From assembly GCF_002904165.1 (NCBI RefSeq), contig NZ_CVTD020000008.1:186001-250000 (forward strand): a DNA stretch of 64,000 nucleotides, in the 5' to 3' direction. The translations under genes and the position numbers were made by a program. The DNA comes from Herbinix hemicellulosilytica. GTDB taxonomy: Bacteria; Bacillota; Clostridia; Lachnospirales; Lachnospiraceae. The notes beneath the pieces were generated by a model. It was not told the origin of the DNA, did not search any database, and saw only the letters and a list, made by a program, of their open reading frames with translations. Below are positions 16,645-26,124 of the stretch, one piece after another. Position 1 is the first letter of the stretch. Each line of letters starts with the position of its first letter.

Positions 16645-16672
16645 ATTAATTTAAAAGTTATTATATTAAATC

Positions 16673-16716
16673 AAGCACCTAAACTCTTGTAATAAAAGTT
16701 GTTTGGGTGCTTTTTG
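16673..16716 (+). terminator. Rho-independent terminator of htpG
   Basis: AAGCACCTAAAC (16673-16684) pairs with GTTTGGGTGCTT (16701-16712), then TTTTG. From 16717 to 16964 I see only AT-rich sequence that presumably holds the promoter of the DegV gene. Confidence 0.85.
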
Positions 16717-16964
16717 TTTTGGTTTTTTAATAATTATAATGTTATATTCGAAATTAAAGGTTTTGTGGCATAAATAAATCTTTGAATAATCGGAACATTT
16801 GTAAAAAATAATATAAATCGAAAATACCTCTTGAATTATTAAACCATATACTATATCATATAGTAATAAATACTACATTTGGAAGATAGAAGAAAATAAG
16901 ATATGGTTGAAGATATTTTATTATGTGATATTATGGTTTGGTAATTTATGAATGGAGGAAAAGT

Positions 16965-17801
16965 ATGAAATATAAAATTTTAGTAGACGCCGGTACTGAT
17001 TTACCGAAATCCTTTATAGAAGATCCGAGTTATAAAATAATACCCGTAACTTTAACGGTTGGTGATAAAGTATTTGCAGACGGTGTTAATTTTGATCAAA
17101 AAGAATTTCTTAAGGCGATGAAAGAAAGTGAAACAAGTCCCAAATCCGCATGCCCTTCCCCGGAAGATTTTATGAAAGAATTTAACCACGAAGGCGATAC
17201 CTATGTAGTTACCGTATCGTCCGGTTTAAGCGGATCATATAATAGTGCCGTACTGGCAAAAAACTTATACCTTGAGGAGAATCCCGATAAGAATATTGAA
17301 GTAATTGATTCACGAAGTGCTTCAGTAGGTCAGGCATTAATTGCCATGAAGATAAAGGAACTGATACAACAAGGGCATTTATTTAATGATATTGTGGAAA
17401 AGGTTAAGGTATTTCGCTCGGAAATGAAGACCAAATTTGTCCTTGAAAACCTTGATAATTTGCGAAAGAGCGGAAGACTAAGCAACCTTAAAGCTCTTAT
17501 TGCCAATGCATTAAATATAAAACCTATTATGGGAGGAACTCCGGAAGGGAACATTTGCAAGCTGGATCAGGCAAGAGGTATTACCAAGGCCTTAAAAACC
17601 ATGGCGGAAATAATTGAAAAAGATGTAATCAGACCTCAGGAAAGAATTCTGGCAATTGCCCACTGCAATTGCATCGAGAGAGCCCTCTTTGTTAAAGATG
17701 AGATTTTAAAAAGAGTTCCTTTTAAAGACAGCTTTATTGTAGATACAGCAGGTGTAAGTACCATGTATGCCAACGAAGGCGGAATAATTGTTGCATATTA
17801 A
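16965..17801 (+). CDS. DegV family fatty-acid-binding protein
   Basis: A 278-residue soluble protein with the DegV signatures VDAGTDLP at the start, TVSSGLSGSYNSA in the middle and NLRKSGRLS followed by IKPIMG. DegV/FakB proteins bind fatty acids, and FakB presents them to the kinase FakA to make acyl phosphate for lipid synthesis. FakA is not in this window. ATG 16965 is chosen over the upstream 16938 because GGAGG (16954-16958) sits 6 bases before it. Monocistronic: terminators lie on both sides. A second DegV gene is at 25255-26124. Confidence 0.9.
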   Translation: MKYKILVDAGTDLPKSFIEDPSYKIIPVTLTVGDKVFADGVNFDQKEFLKAMKESETSPKSACPSPEDFMKEFNHEGDTYVVTVSSGLSGSYNSAVLAKNLYLEENPDKNIEVIDSRSASVGQALIAMKIKELIQQGHLFNDIVEKVKVFRSEMKTKFVLENLDNLRKSGRLSNLKALIANALNIKPIMGGTPEGNICKLDQARGITKALKTMAEIIEKDVIRPQERILAIAHCNCIERALFVKDEILKRVPFKDSFIVDTAGVSTMYANEGGIIVAY

Positions 17802-17830
17802 TGTTTGATTTAATATAGGGGCTTAAAAAT

Positions 17831-17876
17831 AAAACCATAGAAAAAGGTTGATAAAAACCTTCTTTCTATGGTTTTT
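17831..17876. terminator. Bidirectional terminator between the DegV and AraC genes
   Basis: AAAACCATAGAAA pairs with TTTCTATGGTTTT, flanked by A and T tracts, so it can end transcription from both the DegV gene (+) and the AraC-type regulator (-). Confidence 0.85.
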
Positions 17877-17905
17877 TATTGCCTATTTATGTATTATACT
17901 TTTTA

Positions 17906-18961
17906 TTAACTTAAATTAATGATTTCCCTGCGAAACTGTGCGGGAGTCATATTATGCTTTTTTACAAATATCTTATAAAAATAGCCTTTGTTTTGATAAC
18001 CGACTTTGGCAGCTATATCGTCTATGTTATACTGGGTATTAAGCAGGAGTTTTTCCGCTTCTTTAAGGCGAAGGTTTTGAACGTATTCTATATAAGTCAT
18101 GCCGGTTTTGGATTTTATTAACCGGTTAAAATAGTCCTCGTTAAAATGAAATCGGTCAGTCAGTTGCTTTATTGAAATGTCCCTTATATTTTGCTTTATA
18201 AAGGAAGTTATTTCTTCAAATAAAAGCCAATTCATCTTTTTTTGCATTTCGCTGGATAAGGAAATATCATAGTCAGTGCTCAGCAAACGGAAAATACGCA
18301 TCAGAAGCCCATGGCAAATGTAACCTGAAGCTTTGTCATAGTTTATTAATTCCTGCAGCAATTTAAACAAATATTCTTCCATCTTTAGGCTAGATTTGTT
18401 TATAGGTTTGAAATGCAGGTATTGCCATAGATTCTTTTGCTTAAGCAAAGCAGTCTGAAGGAATGAAATTATACGTTTGTCTGCAACCTGGTCTGATATG
18501 ATATATTCAAACATTTCATTGGCAATTCCGATAAAGAGTATACAGGCAGGCTCGCTGTCAAGATAATCCTGATGAAGGCAGTTCTTGTCAACAAGACATA
18601 ACTCCCCCTGTTTGAAAATTATATCTTTATCCATGATCCGCTGCCGGAATGAGCCTGAAACTATGTATGCCAGTTCCAGGTATTCATGGGTATGCATTTG
18701 GGTTCTTGTTCCTTCCTTAAATTTGCAGCTGTAGGAAAAGGAAACATTTGCAGGTCTGATAGTACCGTAAAGACGGTTATTATTTCGGATAACCCAACAC
18801 AAGGCAAAAACTTTTTCATCCTGAGACAGGGGATAAGTTTTAATGTCTTTGACATGAAGGGAATATTCCGGACACACAATACGGGAGCCAATAGGGCTTG
18901 CCTCTGAAACCTTATTCGGATCGTTGCAGGATATTTCTTCGCACAGTTGCTGCAGTGTCAT
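17906..18961 (-). CDS. AraC-family regulator with N-terminal cupin sensor, probable arabinose regulator
   Basis: A 351-residue regulator. The first ~200 residues contain a cupin-like sugar-binding part (THEYLELAYIVSGSFRQ near residue 92). The last ~100 residues are a double helix-turn-helix of the AraC type (ISIKQLTDRFHFNEDYFNRL, then NIDDIAAKVGYQNKGYFYKI, ending MTPAQFRRE). ATG at 18961 follows AAGGAGA; the upstream in-frame ATG at 18988 has no ribosome binding site. It is divergent from araA across 264 bases that carry a long direct repeat. Gram-positives often use AraR (GntR/LacI hybrid) for arabinose; here an AraC-type protein takes that place (inference from position). Confidence 0.85.
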   Translation of the reverse strand: MTLQQLCEEISCNDPNKVSEASPIGSRIVCPEYSLHVKDIKTYPLSQDEKVFALCWVIRNNNRLYGTIRPANVSFSYSCKFKEGTRTQMHTHEYLELAYIVSGSFRQRIMDKDIIFKQGELCLVDKNCLHQDYLDSEPACILFIGIANEMFEYIISDQVADKRIISFLQTALLKQKNLWQYLHFKPINKSSLKMEEYLFKLLQELINYDKASGYICHGLLMRIFRLLSTDYDISLSSEMQKKMNWLLFEEITSFIKQNIRDISIKQLTDRFHFNEDYFNRLIKSKTGMTYIEYVQNLRLKEAEKLLLNTQYNIDDIAAKVGYQNKGYFYKIFVKKHNMTPAQFRREIINLS

Positions 18962-18990
18962 GGCAATTCTCCTTAATTTAAAAGGCATTT

Positions 18991-19011
18991 ATTACGATTA
19001 TTATTCGTGAT
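18991..19011. promoter_or_regulatory. Imperfect palindrome in the leader of the AraC-type gene
   Basis: The 21 bases centred on 19001 have matching arms of the form ATnACGAnT and AnTCGTnAT. They lie 30 bases upstream of the regulator's start codon and could be an autoregulatory site. This is a pattern match only. Confidence 0.4.
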
Positions 19012-19087
19012 ATTTAATCCTGCCGAAATTAAATATATACTATCTAATGTTATGTTAAGCAAATTAAGTATAACGCAATTATAAATC

Positions 19088-19186
19088 TTATTCAATATAT
19101 TAATGATCGGATTAGGTAACTTTTTTTATTAAAGAGCGGTATTAAGAAACTGATAATTATTCAATATTTTTATATGATTGTATTAG
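19088..19186. promoter_or_regulatory. Long direct repeat upstream of araA, putative AraC-type operator pair
   Basis: Copy 1 (19088-19115) and copy 2 (19157-19186) both begin TTATTCAATAT, continue with an ATGAT block and end in ATTAG after a similar spacer. Copies start 69 bases apart, about 6.5 helical turns. Direct repeats of this size are typical targets of AraC-type dimers. The second copy ends 39 bases before the araA start and likely overlaps its promoter. Confidence 0.6.
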
Positions 19187-19225
19187 ATAAAATTTAAAAG
19201 GGAAGGATTAAAAAGGAGGTATAGT

Positions 19226-20713
19226 ATGAAAAACTATGTATTTTGGTTTGCAACAGGTTCACAGGATTTATATGGCGAAGAATGTCTGGCACGGGTAGCA
19301 CAGCACTCAAAAATAATGGTAGAGAAAATGAACGAATCCGGTCTACTGCCGTTTAAACTGGAATGGAAACCCACTTTGATTGACAGCGTATCCATCCGCA
19401 GACTCTTTAATGAGGCCAATGCCGATGAAAATTGTGCGGGTGTTATTACATGGATGCATACTTTTTCTCCGGCTAAATCATGGATTTTGGGTTTACAGGA
19501 ATACAGAAAGCCCCTTCTTCATTTGCATACACAGTTTAATGAGGAACTTCCATATGACACCATAGATATGGATTTTATGAATGAAAATCAATCGGCCCAC
19601 GGTGACAGGGAGTACGGGCATATTGTAACCCGTATGGGTATAGAACGTAAGATTGTTGTCGGCCATTGGAGCAATGAAAATGTACTAAAACGAATTGCAG
19701 GCTGGATGAGAACGGCTGTAGGAGTTGTGGAAAGCAGCCACATAAGAGTTTTGCGTGTTGCAGATAATATGAGAAATGTTGCCGTCACCGAAGGGGACAA
19801 GGTAGAAGCCCAGATTAAATTCGGCTGGGAGATTGATACTTATCCCATTAACGAAATTGTCGAATATGTAGAAGATGTTCCTGCCGCTGATATTGAAGCC
19901 CTTGTAGAGGAGTACTACAGCAAATATGACATTCTCCTTGAAGGAAGGGACGAAAAGGAATTTCGCAGGCATGTAGCAGTTCAGGCAGGTATTGAGCTGG
20001 GGTTTGAAAAATTCTTAAAAGAAAAGAATTATCATGCCATTGTAACCCATTTCGGAGATTTGGGCGGCCTTAAGCAGCTTCCTGGACTGGCTATACAAAG
20101 GCTTATGGAAAAAGGATACGGTTTCGGTGCAGAAGGAGACTGGAAGACCGCTGCTTTGGTAAGGCTTATGAAAGTTATGACAATGGACATGAAGGATGCC
20201 AAAGGTACGTCATTCATGGAAGACTATACCTACAACCTGGTTCCCGGCAAAGAAGGTATTCTTCAGGCTCATATGCTTGAGATTTGTCCTTCCATAGCCG
20301 ACGGGCGTATTGGAATTAAGGTAAGCCCGCTGCTTATGGGTAACAGGGAAGATCCTGCAAGACTGGTGTTTACATCAAAGACCGGACCCGGTATAGCCGT
20401 TTCCATGATTGATCTTGGTAATCGCTTCCGTCTGATTATCAATGAAGTCGAGTGTAAAAAGACAGAAAAGCCTATGCCCAAACTTCCGGTAGCCACAGCT
20501 TTCTGGACTCCTATGCCTAATCTTGAAACAGGGGCTGAAGCATGGATCCTGGCAGGCGGTGCCCATCATACGTCATTTACTTATGACCTGACTGCAGACC
20601 AGATGGCTGACTGGGCAGCAGCTATGGGTATTGAGGCAGTAGTTATTGACAAAAACACCTCCATCAGAAATCTTAAAAATGAGCTGTTGTGGAATTCCGT
20701 AGTATATCGCTAA
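19226..20713 (+). CDS. araA: L-arabinose isomerase
   Basis: Converts L-arabinose to L-ribulose in the cytoplasm, using a divalent metal such as Mn2+. The 495-residue length is that of the family. Characteristic stretches are FWFATGSQDLYGEECL at the start, TWMHTFSPAKSWI, LHLHTQFNEELP, GHWSNENVL and the late GGAHHTSFTYDLT that carries a metal-binding histidine. It has an excellent ribosome binding site (AAAGGAGG) and is the first gene of an araA-kinase-araD set, preceded by the AraC-type regulator and its putative operators. Confidence 0.97.
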   Translation: MKNYVFWFATGSQDLYGEECLARVAQHSKIMVEKMNESGLLPFKLEWKPTLIDSVSIRRLFNEANADENCAGVITWMHTFSPAKSWILGLQEYRKPLLHLHTQFNEELPYDTIDMDFMNENQSAHGDREYGHIVTRMGIERKIVVGHWSNENVLKRIAGWMRTAVGVVESSHIRVLRVADNMRNVAVTEGDKVEAQIKFGWEIDTYPINEIVEYVEDVPAADIEALVEEYYSKYDILLEGRDEKEFRRHVAVQAGIELGFEKFLKEKNYHAIVTHFGDLGGLKQLPGLAIQRLMEKGYGFGAEGDWKTAALVRLMKVMTMDMKDAKGTSFMEDYTYNLVPGKEGILQAHMLEICPSIADGRIGIKVSPLLMGNREDPARLVFTSKTGPGIAVSMIDLGNRFRLIINEVECKKTEKPMPKLPVATAFWTPMPNLETGAEAWILAGGAHHTSFTYDLTADQMADWAAAMGIEAVVIDKNTSIRNLKNELLWNSVVYR

Positions 20714-20738
20714 ACAGACCCTGAGAAATCTGACTATA

Positions 20739-20767
20739 ATGCCGGTCTATAGTTTATAGATCGGCAT
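20739..20767 (+). other. Strong hairpin between araA and the kinase gene
   Basis: Two 13-base arms (20739-20751 and 20755-20767) around a 3-base loop, with one G-U pair. No T tract follows, so full termination is unlikely. It may protect the 3' end of araA mRNA or partly attenuate the genes behind it. The gap to the kinase gene is 246 bases, otherwise without a recognised feature. Confidence 0.6.
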
Positions 20768-20959
20768 CAGGTTTATAAAAAATGTTATAATAAATAAAGC
20801 CGTATGCTATAACGGAATGCAAATACCGAAATATAAAGGCTGAATTACAATGCTCAAATGCTTATATTAAAAAGCATATAACAAGATGAAATTATTAAGG
20901 TATAAGAATGAATTAGAATAGTTGATGATTTTTCATATTAAGAAGAACGGAGGGATCCG

Positions 20960-22570
20960 ATGGATAGTAATATTTTAAATATAAGAAAGGAAGCAATTTT
21001 AAACGGAAAGACCTCATTGGGAATAGAACTGGGTTCAACCAGAATAAAAGCCGTTTTAATGGATGAAAGTTATACATCGATAGCAATCGGTAAATATGAC
21101 TGGGAGAATAGGTATGTCGATAACATATGGACCTATACTCTGGATGATATATGGCAGGGTATACAAGGCAGTTATCGTGATTTGGCAAAGGATGTGAAGG
21201 AACAATACGGCGTAACTCTCACTACCATAGGGGCTATCGGCATCAGTGCCATGATGCACGGCTATATGGCTTTCAATAAGGACGGAGAACTTTTGGTTCC
21301 TTTCCGCACATGGAGGAATACAATTACCGGACCTGCTTCCGATAAACTGACAGAACTGTTTCAATACAATATCCCTCAAAGATGGAGTATTGCCCATTTA
21401 TACCAGGCTATTTTAAACAAAGAAGAACATGTTTCCGAAATAGATTATCTTATAACTTTGGACGGATATGTACATTGGAAACTGACAGGGGAGAAAGTTA
21501 CCGGTATCGGTGATGCTTCCGGTATGTTTCCTGTGGATATAAAAACCAAAGACTATAACGAACGGATGATAAAACAGTTTGACGAACTGATTGCACCGGA
21601 AGGATTTCCCTGGAAGATACGGGATATTCTGCCAAAGGTACTGGTAGCGGGCGAACTTGCCGGAAGGCTTACGGAGGAAGGAGCAAGGCTTCTTGATCCG
21701 GAGGGTAACCTTAAGCCCGGTATACCGTTCTGTCCTCCCGAAGGAGATGCCGGAACCGGAATGGTTGCAACCAACAGTGTAGCCCAAAGGACTTGTAATG
21801 TATCCGCAGGAACCAGCGTTTTTGCCATGGCAGTACTGGAAAACGAACTAAAGAAAGTGCATAAGGAAATAGACCTTGTTACCACACCGGCCGGTGATCT
21901 GGTAGCCATGGTACACTGCAACAACTGTACCTCGGACTTAAATGCCTGGGTAAATTTATTCGGTGAATTTGCAAAGGCTTTCGGTGTCGAAGCCGATCCT
22001 TCAAAGTTATTTTCCGTACTGTATAACAAAGCCCTTGAAGGGGACGCTGACTGCGGCGGTCTGCTTTCATACGGATATATTTCCGGTGAGCATATTACCC
22101 ATTTTGAAGAGGGTAGACCGTTGTTTGTAAGAAAACCTGATGCCAGATTTAACTTGGCAAACTTTATGAGAGTGCATCTTTACACTGCCTTGGGAGCGCT
22201 TAAGACCGGCATGGATATCCTCTTTAAGGAAGAAAAGGTGGCTATAGACGAGGTACTAGGTCACGGTGGATTATTTAAAACCGAAGGGGTTGGCCAAAGA
22301 ATACTTGCCGCTGCCATAGATACTCCGGTTACGGTAATGGAAACAGCCGGTGAAGGCGGAGCTTGGGGTATGGCAATACTTGCCGATTATATGCTACGCA
22401 AAAACGAAAATGAGTCATTGGACACTTATTTAAGACAAAAAGTTTTTGCCGATATGAAAGGAAAAACCGTTAAACCTGATCCAAAAGATGTGGAAGGGTT
22501 TAATAAATTCATGGAATATTATACCGGCGGACTTGCTATTGAAAGAGCAGCAGTAGATGTACTAAAATAA
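20960..22570 (+). CDS. araB: FGGY-family carbohydrate kinase, probable L-ribulokinase
   Basis: A 536-residue sugar kinase with the FGGY N-terminal phosphate motif [14 protein letters not shown], the conserved ISAMMHGYM and TWRN segments, [11 protein letters not shown], and the C-terminal ATP-site signature [16 protein letters not shown] with [12 protein letters not shown]. Automated annotation often calls this subgroup xylulokinase. Its place between araA and araD argues for L-ribulokinase (L-ribulose plus ATP to L-ribulose 5-phosphate). It is not the classic E. coli AraB type. Ribosome binding site CGGAGGG is good. Confidence 0.85.
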   Translation: MDSNILNIRKEAILNGKTSLGIELGSTRIKAVLMDESYTSIAIGKYDWENRYVDNIWTYTLDDIWQGIQGSYRDLAKDVKEQYGVTLTTIGAIGISAMMHGYMAFNKDGELLVPFRTWRNTITGPASDKLTELFQYNIPQRWSIAHLYQAILNKEEHVSEIDYLITLDGYVHWKLTGEKVTGIGDASGMFPVDIKTKDYNERMIKQFDELIAPEGFPWKIRDILPKVLVAGELAGRLTEEGARLLDPEGNLKPGIPFCPPEGDAGTGMVATNSVAQRTCNVSAGTSVFAMAVLENELKKVHKEIDLVTTPAGDLVAMVHCNNCTSDLNAWVNLFGEFAKAFGVEADPSKLFSVLYNKALEGDADCGGLLSYGYISGEHITHFEEGRPLFVRKPDARFNLANFMRVHLYTALGALKTGMDILFKEEKVAIDEVLGHGGLFKTEGVGQRILAAAIDTPVTVMETAGEGGAWGMAILADYMLRKNENESLDTYLRQKVFADMKGKTVKPDPKDVEGFNKFMEYYTGGLAIERAAVDVLK

Positions 22571-22640
22571 AATTTAGATATAAAAATATTTAAATAGTAT
22601 TATACAACAGTAAAATTAAATTACAGAAAAGAGGTAAGCT

Positions 22641-23336
22641 ATGTTAGAAAGGCTTAAAAAAGAAGTATACGAAGCCAATATGGAACTTCCGAAACGTGGC
22701 TTGGTTACTTATACATGGGGTAATGTAAGCGGAATTGACAGAAATGAAGGACTTTTTGTAATAAAACCAAGCGGAGTACCGTATGAGGAACTTAAACCTG
22801 AAGACATGGTAGTCATAGATTTAAATGGAAACAAGGTGGAAGGAAAATATAATCCTTCCTCAGATACTCCGACTCATCTGGAGCTATATTTGGCTTTTCC
22901 GGAGATCGGAGGGGTTGTCCATACTCATTCTCCCGCAGCAACAGCCTGGGCGCAGGCGGGAAGGTCTTTGCCTTGCTACGGAACTACCCATGCGGATTAC
23001 TTCTACGGAGAAATCCCCTGCACCAGAAGCCTTACTAAAGAAGAGGTTGAAGCCGCTTACGAGAAAAATACCGGTTTGGTAATTATAGAGACTTTCCGTA
23101 ATATTAACCCTCTGCATGTTCCCGGGGTTCTTGTAAAAAATCACGGCCCCTTTACCTGGGGAAAGGATGCAGCCAATGCGGTATATAACAGCGTAGTTTT
23201 AGAAGAAGTAGCGAAGATGAATCTGATGACAGAAATACTGAATGCCAATATGCAGCCGGCACCCCAGTATATACAAGACAAGCATTTCTTAAGAAAACAC
23301 GGCCCCAATGCTTATTATGGGCAAAAAAGAGATTAG
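22641..23336 (+). CDS. araD: L-ribulose-5-phosphate 4-epimerase
   Basis: A 231-residue class II aldolase-like epimerase that makes D-xylulose 5-phosphate, feeding arabinose into the pentose phosphate pathway. Metal-binding histidines are visible in [13 protein letters not shown] and the late [12 protein letters not shown]. Also typical are [22 protein letters not shown] and [16 protein letters not shown]. The length matches AraD. It follows the kinase gene by 70 bases with GAGGT, and a strong terminator ends the unit. Confidence 0.96.
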   Translation: MLERLKKEVYEANMELPKRGLVTYTWGNVSGIDRNEGLFVIKPSGVPYEELKPEDMVVIDLNGNKVEGKYNPSSDTPTHLELYLAFPEIGGVVHTHSPAATAWAQAGRSLPCYGTTHADYFYGEIPCTRSLTKEEVEAAYEKNTGLVIIETFRNINPLHVPGVLVKNHGPFTWGKDAANAVYNSVVLEEVAKMNLMTEILNANMQPAPQYIQDKHFLRKHGPNAYYGQKRD

Positions 23337-23379
23337 ACTGATGATTTAAGACTTATTATTCCTACAAGATAATTGATAA

Positions 23380-23436
23380 AATCCTCCTTAAACAGTTAAG
23401 TAAAATTAAAGCCTGCTTAAGGAGGATTCTTTTTTG
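23380..23436 (+). terminator. Rho-independent terminator of the ara operon
   Basis: AATCCTCCTTAA (23380-23391) pairs perfectly with TTAAGGAGGATT (23417-23428), followed by C and a T6 tract. Confidence 0.9.
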
Positions 23437-23615
23437 CTTTGGTTTTATGTGTTTCTTCCGTTTGGTTTATCCATTTTAAAGTTTATTTTCATATTATATT
23501 AAAATTGAGATTATATGCATTAGAGAAGTGCACATCATGTAATCAACGGTATTCATGTTACATTAAACTTAAAGGTTTTCCAAAATATTAAATTATATAA
23601 TTTTTAAAATCTTAG

Positions 23616-23644
23616 TTGACATTTTAAGAGTTTTGTTAGATAAT
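23616..23644 (+). promoter_or_regulatory. Promoter of the tRNA-Pro gene
   Basis: TTGACA at 23616-23621 and GATAAT at 23639-23644 with a 17-base spacer, 37 bases before the tRNA. The expected start is close to 23651. Confidence 0.75.
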
Positions 23645-23649
23645 ATGTA

Positions 23650-23674
23650 TTGCGGTTTGATTGGGAAACCGCAA
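23650..23674 (+). other. Perfect hairpin in the tRNA-Pro 5' leader
   Basis: TTGCGGTTT (23650-23658) and AAACCGCAA (23666-23674) form a perfect 9-bp stem with a 7-base loop. It ends 6 bases before the mature tRNA, and the predicted transcription start falls at its 5' side. It may guide RNase P processing (inference). Confidence 0.65.
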
Positions 23675-23680
23675 TAATTT

Positions 23681-23754
23681 CGAGGCGTGGCTCAGTTTGG
23701 TAGAGCGCTGCGTTCGGGACGCAGAGGCCGTGGGTTCGAGTCCCGTCGCCTCGA
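23681..23754 (+). tRNA. tRNA-Pro, anticodon CGG
   Basis: Full cloverleaf of 74 bases. Acceptor CGAGGCG pairs with CGCCTCG, D-stem GCTC/GAGC, anticodon stem CTGCG/CGCAG around loop TTCGGGA (anticodon CGG), and T-arm GTGGG-TTCGAGT-CCCGT. The discriminator is A and no CCA is encoded. Reads the codon CCG. Confidence 0.95.
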
Positions 23755-23757
23755 TTA

Positions 23758-23791
23758 AAAAAAGGAAACCTTGATGAGGTTTCCTTTTTTT
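23758..23791 (+). terminator. Terminator of tRNA-Pro
   Basis: AAAGGAAACC pairs with GGTTTCCTTT after a 7-base loop (23761-23787), followed by a run of T. Confidence 0.9.
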
Positions 23792-23942
23792 GTTAGAAAT
23801 TGCTTCATCAGCTAAATTTATTTTATAATTTTGCAAAAGCCCTTTTTGATTAATTTTATTTTTATGAGATTTTTAAATACATTAAAATTGTAAGGTATAA
23901 GATTATTTTGATAATGGTTTCATTTTGTTATAAATATGTATT

Positions 23943-24812
23943 TTACCAGAATTCTTCGTAGCTTTTCTTTATTAAAGTTTCAAAATCATATTCCTCAACT
24001 ATATCATCCGGCGTCAGGATATTATGCATTAAGGCTTCGTCTTTATATATAGTAGGCATCATGGCGTAAAATTCACTGTCACGATAGTTATAACGGTAAA
24101 TAAATATAATATTCTTTTCATATAAAATTTTTAGAATATTATATATTTCATATTCCATTATTGAACGGAAAGTATCCTGGTTTGTAACATAATATCTTAT
24201 TTCAATATGCTTAAATTGGGCTCCATGATGTATGGTATTGTCTAAATTGGATCTTGCATAACTTTCGATATTTTCCTGGATTTCTTCTTCTGCCCGTTTT
24301 ATGTAAAGGTCATTTTCATCCATTTCAATACTTAGAATATCATTTAAGGTAATATGTTCGTCCGGTACATTGCATAAGGCAAAGTCGAAATTGTCACCGA
24401 CAGTAAGAAGAGTAACCTTTCTTTTATTGAGCTTAATAGTGTTTAACAGAGGGGACATATCCTTATCATTGGACATTATAATGAATTCGTCTATGTTATT
24501 ATTGATATACATATCATTTAACGCATCAATTGTAATCTGCAGGTCTGCATAGTTTTTGCCTCTGTTTGAAGTATGGATTGTGCTTACGCCATATTCCTGC
24601 AATTTGGTCTGATGGCGGGACTCCATCAGATCCTTGTTATCAAAGTTGCAATATGCTGTTATCTTTACAATTCTTAAATTTTTGCTTTTGCACCATTTGC
24701 TAAGCTTTTCAAAAAAACCCAGCCGCAGCAGGTTTTTGTACTGATACAATAGTGTTTTATACACATTTTCGTAATCAATATAAATTGCTACGTTATATAA
24801 TTTATTATCCAT
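23943..24812 (-). CDS. NYN domain (PIN-like) putative ribonuclease, LabA/DUF88-like
   Basis: A 289-residue protein. Its N-terminal ~165 residues form a NYN/PIN-like nuclease domain. The acidic residues expected at the metal site are visible in VAIYIDYENVY, NYADLQITIDAL and IMSNDKDMSPLL. The C-terminal ~120 residues (from about EENDLYIKRAEEEIQ) look like a helical or winged partner domain that I cannot name. NYN proteins are thought to process or degrade RNA; here it lies between two tRNA genes, which may be coincidence. It is transcribed alone. Confidence 0.82.
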   Translation of the reverse strand: MDNKLYNVAIYIDYENVYKTLLYQYKNLLRLGFFEKLSKWCKSKNLRIVKITAYCNFDNKDLMESRHQTKLQEYGVSTIHTSNRGKNYADLQITIDALNDMYINNNIDEFIIMSNDKDMSPLLNTIKLNKRKVTLLTVGDNFDFALCNVPDEHITLNDILSIEMDENDLYIKRAEEEIQENIESYARSNLDNTIHHGAQFKHIEIRYYVTNQDTFRSIMEYEIYNILKILYEKNIIFIYRYNYRDSEFYAMMPTIYKDEALMHNILTPDDIVEEYDFETLIKKSYEEFW

Positions 24813-25075
24813 AAGTGACTCCTTTTGATTTGTTTATAATTATTATACATCATTAATCGACAATGTTACATAAGGAATATATTTGAATCGGACAAGAAAA
24901 TCATGTAGGAAAGAAAAAGCAGCTACGGTAAATTGTATGAAATTAAAGCTTATATATCAGATATTGAAAAAGCAAAGATATATAATTTATACTTGAAAAT
25001 TTAATAAGTTTATATTAGAATTGTTGTGTTGAGTTGAGAATAAGTGTATAACTTGTTTTTGTAATTAATTATTAT

Positions 25076-25148
25076 GCTTCCCTAGCTCAGTCGGTAGAGC
25101 AACGCACTCGTAATGCGTAGGTCGTGGGTTCGAGTCCCATGGGGAGCT
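25076..25148 (+). tRNA. tRNA-Thr, anticodon CGT
   Basis: 73 bases forming a complete cloverleaf. GCTTCCC pairs with GGGGAGC (one G-U), D-stem GCTC/GAGC, anticodon stem ACGCA/TGCGT around CTCGTAA (anticodon CGT), and T-arm GTGGG-TTCGAGT-CCCAT. The discriminator is T and no CCA is encoded. Reads ACG. Confidence 0.95.
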
Positions 25149-25154
25149 TAAAGA

Positions 25155-25190
25155 AAAAGCCTTGCAAATCAATGGTTTGCGAGGCTTTAA
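25155..25190 (+). terminator. Terminator of tRNA-Thr
   Basis: AAAGCCT..GCAAA and GTTTGC.AGGCTTT form a long stem with a short loop, followed by TTAATTATTTT. Confidence 0.8.
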
Positions 25191-25254
25191 TTATTTTAAT
25201 TATTGAATAGCAATTTCTTAAAGGGTAAACAAATGCTTTATTTGTAAAGATATA

Positions 25255-26124
25255 TTATCTCTTTTCCCCCATAAAGCACAGCCCTATTGCTCCGGGGCCG
25301 GAATGGGAGCCTATGCTGGGACTGATGGTATTTATTACGATCTGCTTATGAGGCAGCTTTTCTTTAATCAGGTTTGCCAGATATTCGGCATCTTCCGGGG
25401 CGTCTCCGTGGGCTATGCATATTATATCTTGGTCGTCTTTATATTTGCCCATGCTTTCAAGCATATCATTTAAAATGGTATTAAGAGATTTTTTTCTGCC
25501 CCTTGCCGTTGTATAGGGAACCAATTGACCTTCTTCATTAATTCTAAGAATAGGTTTTATACTCATCACAGAACCGATAATAGCGGTGGTTTTTGATATT
25601 CTGCCGCCACGCTGCAGGTGGAAAAGGTCGTCTACGGTAAACCTTACGCAGAAGTCCATCTTATGTTCTTCCAGCCATGAAGCTATTTCATCTATGGTTT
25701 TGCCTTCTTCCTTCATCTGTACGGCTTTCATTACAAACATACCTTCCCCAAGAGAGGCATTCAAAGTATCTATCACTATAATTTTTGCTTCGGGATATTC
25801 CTCGCATATTTCTCTGGCACCGGCCATAACATTGCTGCAGCCTCCGCTTAAAGCCGATGAAAAGCTTATATGTAAGATATCAAGACCTTGATTTATATAA
25901 CTTAAAAATGTTTTTCTGATTACTTCCGGATTACTGGCCATGGTAGTAGGCATATGGCCTTCTCTCATTTTATTGTAGAATTCTTTTGGTGTAAGATTAA
26001 GTTCATCACCGTAAGTAATATCACCCAAAGCATAATAATGGGGAATAATACCGATATTTTTTTCTTTTATGTAGTCTATAGGCAGGTCGCAGTTAGAGTC
26101 GGCGGTAATTACAAACTCTTTCAT
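25255..26124 (-). CDS. DegV family fatty-acid-binding protein
   Basis: A 289-residue DegV/FakB-like protein with ITADSNCDLP at the start, TTMASNPE, HISFSSALSGGCSNV, and LQRGGRISKTTAIIGS followed by SIKPIL. As for the copy at 16965-17801, it is expected to bind a fatty acid in a buried pocket. The two differ enough to be separate paralogues, perhaps with different acyl preferences (inference). Ribosome binding site GGAGGG lies upstream on the minus strand. Single gene. Confidence 0.9.
   Translation of the reverse strand: MKEFVITADSNCDLPIDYIKEKNIGIIPHYYALGDITYGDELNLTPKEFYNKMREGHMPTTMASNPEVIRKTFLSYINQGLDILHISFSSALSGGCSNVMAGAREICEEYPEAKIIVIDTLNASLGEGMFVMKAVQMKEEGKTIDEIASWLEEHKMDFCVRFTVDDLFHLQRGGRISKTTAIIGSVMSIKPILRINEEGQLVPYTTARGRKKSLNTILNDMLESMGKYKDDQDIICIAHGDAPEDAEYLANLIKEKLPHKQIVINTISPSIGSHSGPGAIGLCFMGEKR

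Noticed and set aside
23636-23836. 66-residue frame on the minus strand across tRNA-Pro
   Set aside because: It is antisense to the tRNA and contains the familiar spurious protein seen when tRNA genes are translated (IEATGLEPTASASRTQRS). No ribosome binding site.
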